NCBI GenBank assembly: GCA_900553105.1
Contig: USCE01000054.1
Location: 1 to 7,967 of the forward strand
Direction of reading: 5' to 3'
From: an uncultured Sutterella sp.
GTDB lineage: Bacteria; Pseudomonadota; Gammaproteobacteria; Burkholderiales; Burkholderiaceae_F
Length of the DNA stretch: 7,967 nt
Shown: positions 6,561 to 7,967 of the stretch, piece after piece
Layout of the letters: the number at the start of each line of letters is the position of its first letter
Position numbering within the stretch: position 1 is the first letter of the stretch
Made by a program: the position numbers and the translations under genes
The notes under the pieces: model-generated
The model's database searches: none
The model's input: the letters and a program-made list of their open reading frames with translations, nothing else
Told to the model about the DNA's origin: nothing

Positions 6561-6574
6561 TGAGTTTAATACTA
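6533..6574. promoter_or_regulatory. Nested inverted repeats, candidate operator in the divergent region
   Basis: Two dyads interlock. TAGTATTA (6536-6543) pairs with TAATACTA (6567-6574), and TCATAGT (6533-6539) pairs with ACTATGA (6557-6563). They cover the predicted minus-strand promoter and lie 36-77 bp upstream of the plus-strand DMT start. This is a natural place for a regulator to control both genes. The nearby LysR protein is the obvious candidate, although its own leader shows no clear copy of the dyads. Confidence 0.45.
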
Positions 6575-6609
6575 GGCTGTTTCTTTGTGCCGATTTTGTC
6601 GAGGTTCAT

Positions 6610-7584
6610 ATGCTTATCGGTGTAAGTTTTGGTCTGGCTGCCTGCGCTCTTTGGGGAATGACGTATCTTTTGCCGGTACTCTTACCGGACTATGATGCGA
6701 TGTATATTGCAATTTCCCGTGCATTTGTCATGGGGGCGGTTTCATTTGTACTCATTGTTTTATTTTTTGATAAGTTTCGAGCATTAACAAAAGCCGACTG
6801 GCTCTTTGCTTCTAAAATTACATTAATAGGGAACCTAATACAGTGTTGGTTTTTAATGCTTTCAGTGGAATATGCAGGGGTTCCGGTTGCTGGGATTTGT
6901 TTTGGTGCGGTGCCAGTGTTAGTGGCATTAATTTCTAACGAACGAGCCCGTCGTCAGGGTAAACCTTTTGTGAAATACAAAAAATTGGCATTACCTTTGT
7001 TGTGTATTTTTGTTGGTTTTGTTATGGTCAATGCCACTGAATTGGAAGAGTTTATGGCAGCAGGCGGGGCCAGCTCTTCGACATTTTTCTTAGGTCTGTT
7101 GTGCGGGATTATTTCGACGCTCATGTGGACTTGGTATCCAATTCGCAATGCTGATTGGCTTCTAGCTCATCCACAGGTCAGTCCCACCGTGTGGACATGT
7201 GCTCAATGTCTGCTACTTTTCCCTATTGCTGCCATCGTTTACCTTATCGTTTGGTATTGTGATCCCAGCCCTGTGATGAGTTCACCTTTGGGACCGACGC
7301 CTATTCGTTATTTGGGCCTGATGGTCTTTGCGGGGGTATGCTGTTCTTGGTTGGCAACGGCGCTTTGGAATATGTGCAGTGCGAAATTACCTACTGCATT
7401 GGTAGGGCAGTTGCTAGTATTTGAAACCATTTTCTCTGTACTTTATGGGCATATTCATCGTATGCAATGGCCAACGATGCTCTTGACTATTGGTTTTTTG
7501 CTTTTGCTTGCAGGAATCTCCTATGCGCTGAAAATTTTTGGTGATTTACAAAAGGAAAGTGAAAACAAAATCCCGACAAATTAA
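6610..7584 (+). CDS. Second EamA/DMT-family inner-membrane transporter
   Basis: A 324-residue hydrophobic protein with about ten membrane segments (roughly 2-22, 30-52, 68-88, 92-110, 127-142, 158-176, 195-216, 234-254, 262-280 and 288-310). It fits the two-repeat DMT/EamA fold but is only distantly like the carrier at 2768. The second-half region ALVGQLLVFETIFSVLYG (263-280) corresponds to the usual family signature with FE in place of the common EP. A longer loop (roughly 143-157) and a polar tail (about 311-324) flank the membrane core. The ATG at 6610 has GAGG 5 nt upstream. It is divergent from the argininosuccinate-lyase-type gene across a region with nested dyads and is followed after 99 bp by the LysR gene. 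It may import or export the lyase or ureohydrolase substrate or product; direction and substrate are unknown. Confidence 0.88.
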   Translation: MLIGVSFGLAACALWGMTYLLPVLLPDYDAMYIAISRAFVMGAVSFVLIVLFFDKFRALTKADWLFASKITLIGNLIQCWFLMLSVEYAGVPVAGICFGAVPVLVALISNERARRQGKPFVKYKKLALPLLCIFVGFVMVNATELEEFMAAGGASSSTFFLGLLCGIISTLMWTWYPIRNADWLLAHPQVSPTVWTCAQCLLLFPIAAIVYLIVWYCDPSPVMSSPLGPTPIRYLGLMVFAGVCCSWLATALWNMCSAKLPTALVGQLLVFETIFSVLYGHIHRMQWPTMLLTIGFLLLLAGISYALKIFGDLQKESENKIPTN

Positions 7585-7683
7585 TCACACTTATAGAAAA
7601 ATAAGTTACGTTTATAGTACTCGGTAAGTTCTCTTCGTCTCAGTATGATTAGACGTCCTATTGTTTTTTTTGAGGAGAATGCC

Positions 7684-7945
7684 ATGACTGATAAAGCAGA
7701 AGTCGATTTATCGAGCCTGAGGATTTTCCTCGAAGTCAGTCAAGACTGTAGCATGAGCGCGGCGGCTAAACGGTTGGGGATTACTCAACCGGCCATTTCT
7801 TTAGCCATTCACCGATTGGAAGAAAGTCTGGGTATTGTTTTGTTTGACAGGACTTCTCGCCCGATTGTATTAACATCGGCAGGTCGTCTGCTACAGGCTC
7901 GCAGTGCTGAAATTATTGAGTCCATCCAACACTTAAGGTCAGAGC
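7684..7945 (+). CDS. LysR-family transcriptional regulator (3' truncated by contig end)
   Basis: Only the first 87 codons are genomic. They encode the N-terminal winged helix-turn-helix of a LysR regulator: SLRIFLEVSQ (11-20), the recognition-helix region around AAAKRLGITQPAISLAI (25-41), then LEESLGIVLFDRT (44-56) and LTSAGRLL (61-68), followed by the start of the linker helix. The effector-binding domain is missing, since full proteins are about 300 aa. The start is the ATG at 7684, with GAGGAG 6 nt upstream after a T-run. An ATG at 7679 is out of frame. The reading frame stays open into the adapter sequence, so a translation past residue 87 is artificial. It lies downstream of the second DMT gene on the same strand and may control the divergent promoter region at 6532-6574 (inference). 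Confidence 0.93.
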
Positions 7946-7967
7946 CTGTCTCTTATACACATCTCCG
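7946..7967. other. Synthetic Tn5 mosaic-end / Nextera adapter remnant
   Basis: CTGTCTCTTATACACATCT (7946-7964) is exactly the 19-bp engineered mosaic end used in tagmentation libraries, and the last three bases, CCG, match the start of the attached Nextera adapter. Natural Tn5 outer and inner ends differ from it, so this is untrimmed library sequence and not a transposon in the genome. It should be removed from the annotation. Confidence 0.97.

Noticed and set aside
7589..7606. ACTTAT/ATAAGT inverted repeat after the second DMT gene as a terminator
   Set aside because: The 6-bp stem has only one GC pair, and no T-run follows directly. It is probably chance in an AT-rich gap.
7946..7967. A Tn5-like transposon end in the genome
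   Set aside because: The sequence is the synthetic mosaic end and not a natural Tn5 outer or inner end, and it runs into commercial adapter bases.

Overview
The window reads as a contig from a Gram-negative, probably proteobacterial, amino-acid-fermenting or fumarate-respiring bacterium. The evidence is two EamA/DMT carriers, a LysR regulator, strong GGAG-type ribosome sites and a dense set of fumarate-releasing lyases. A gut betaproteobacterium of the Sutterella/Parasutterella kind is one guess, but the sequence alone does not settle the lineage. Both contig ends are artificial breaks. The left end cuts an aspartase-like gene. The right end runs into a synthetic Tn5 mosaic-end (Nextera) adapter at 7946-7967, so the last genomic base is about 7945.

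Layout. (1) 3-2693, plus strand: two tandem aspartase/fumarase-superfamily genes 24 bp apart, followed by a DMT carrier (2768-3649). (2) A perfect hairpin at 3675-3709 ends this unit and the convergent one. (3) 3735-6383, minus strand: an agmatinase/arginase-family ureohydrolase and, upstream of it, an argininosuccinate-lyase-type enzyme, separated by a strong terminator at 4816-4856. (4) A 226-bp divergent intergenic region (6384-6609) with nested inverted repeats over a likely promoter. (5) 6610-7945, plus strand: a second DMT carrier and the first 87 codons of a LysR regulator.

The most interesting point is the tandem pair. In this superfamily each active site is built from three conserved regions contributed by three different subunits of a tetramer. 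The first gene keeps the N-terminal and middle regions (GTGANMNMNE, QSSND, GRT-LQD, GTG) but has lost the C-terminal GSSxMPxKxNP loop. The second gene keeps that loop intact (GSSIMPGKLNP) and has lost the others. The losses are complementary, which suggests an obligate hetero-oligomeric lyase in which neither chain can work alone. The third family member in the window, the argininosuccinate-lyase type, keeps all three regions and serves as an internal control.

Taken together (inference), the locus could take up and break down aspartate- or guanidino-type amino acids. The ureohydrolase would release urea from a guanidino compound, the lyases would yield fumarate plus an amine or ammonia, the DMT carriers would move substrate or product, and the LysR protein would regulate.
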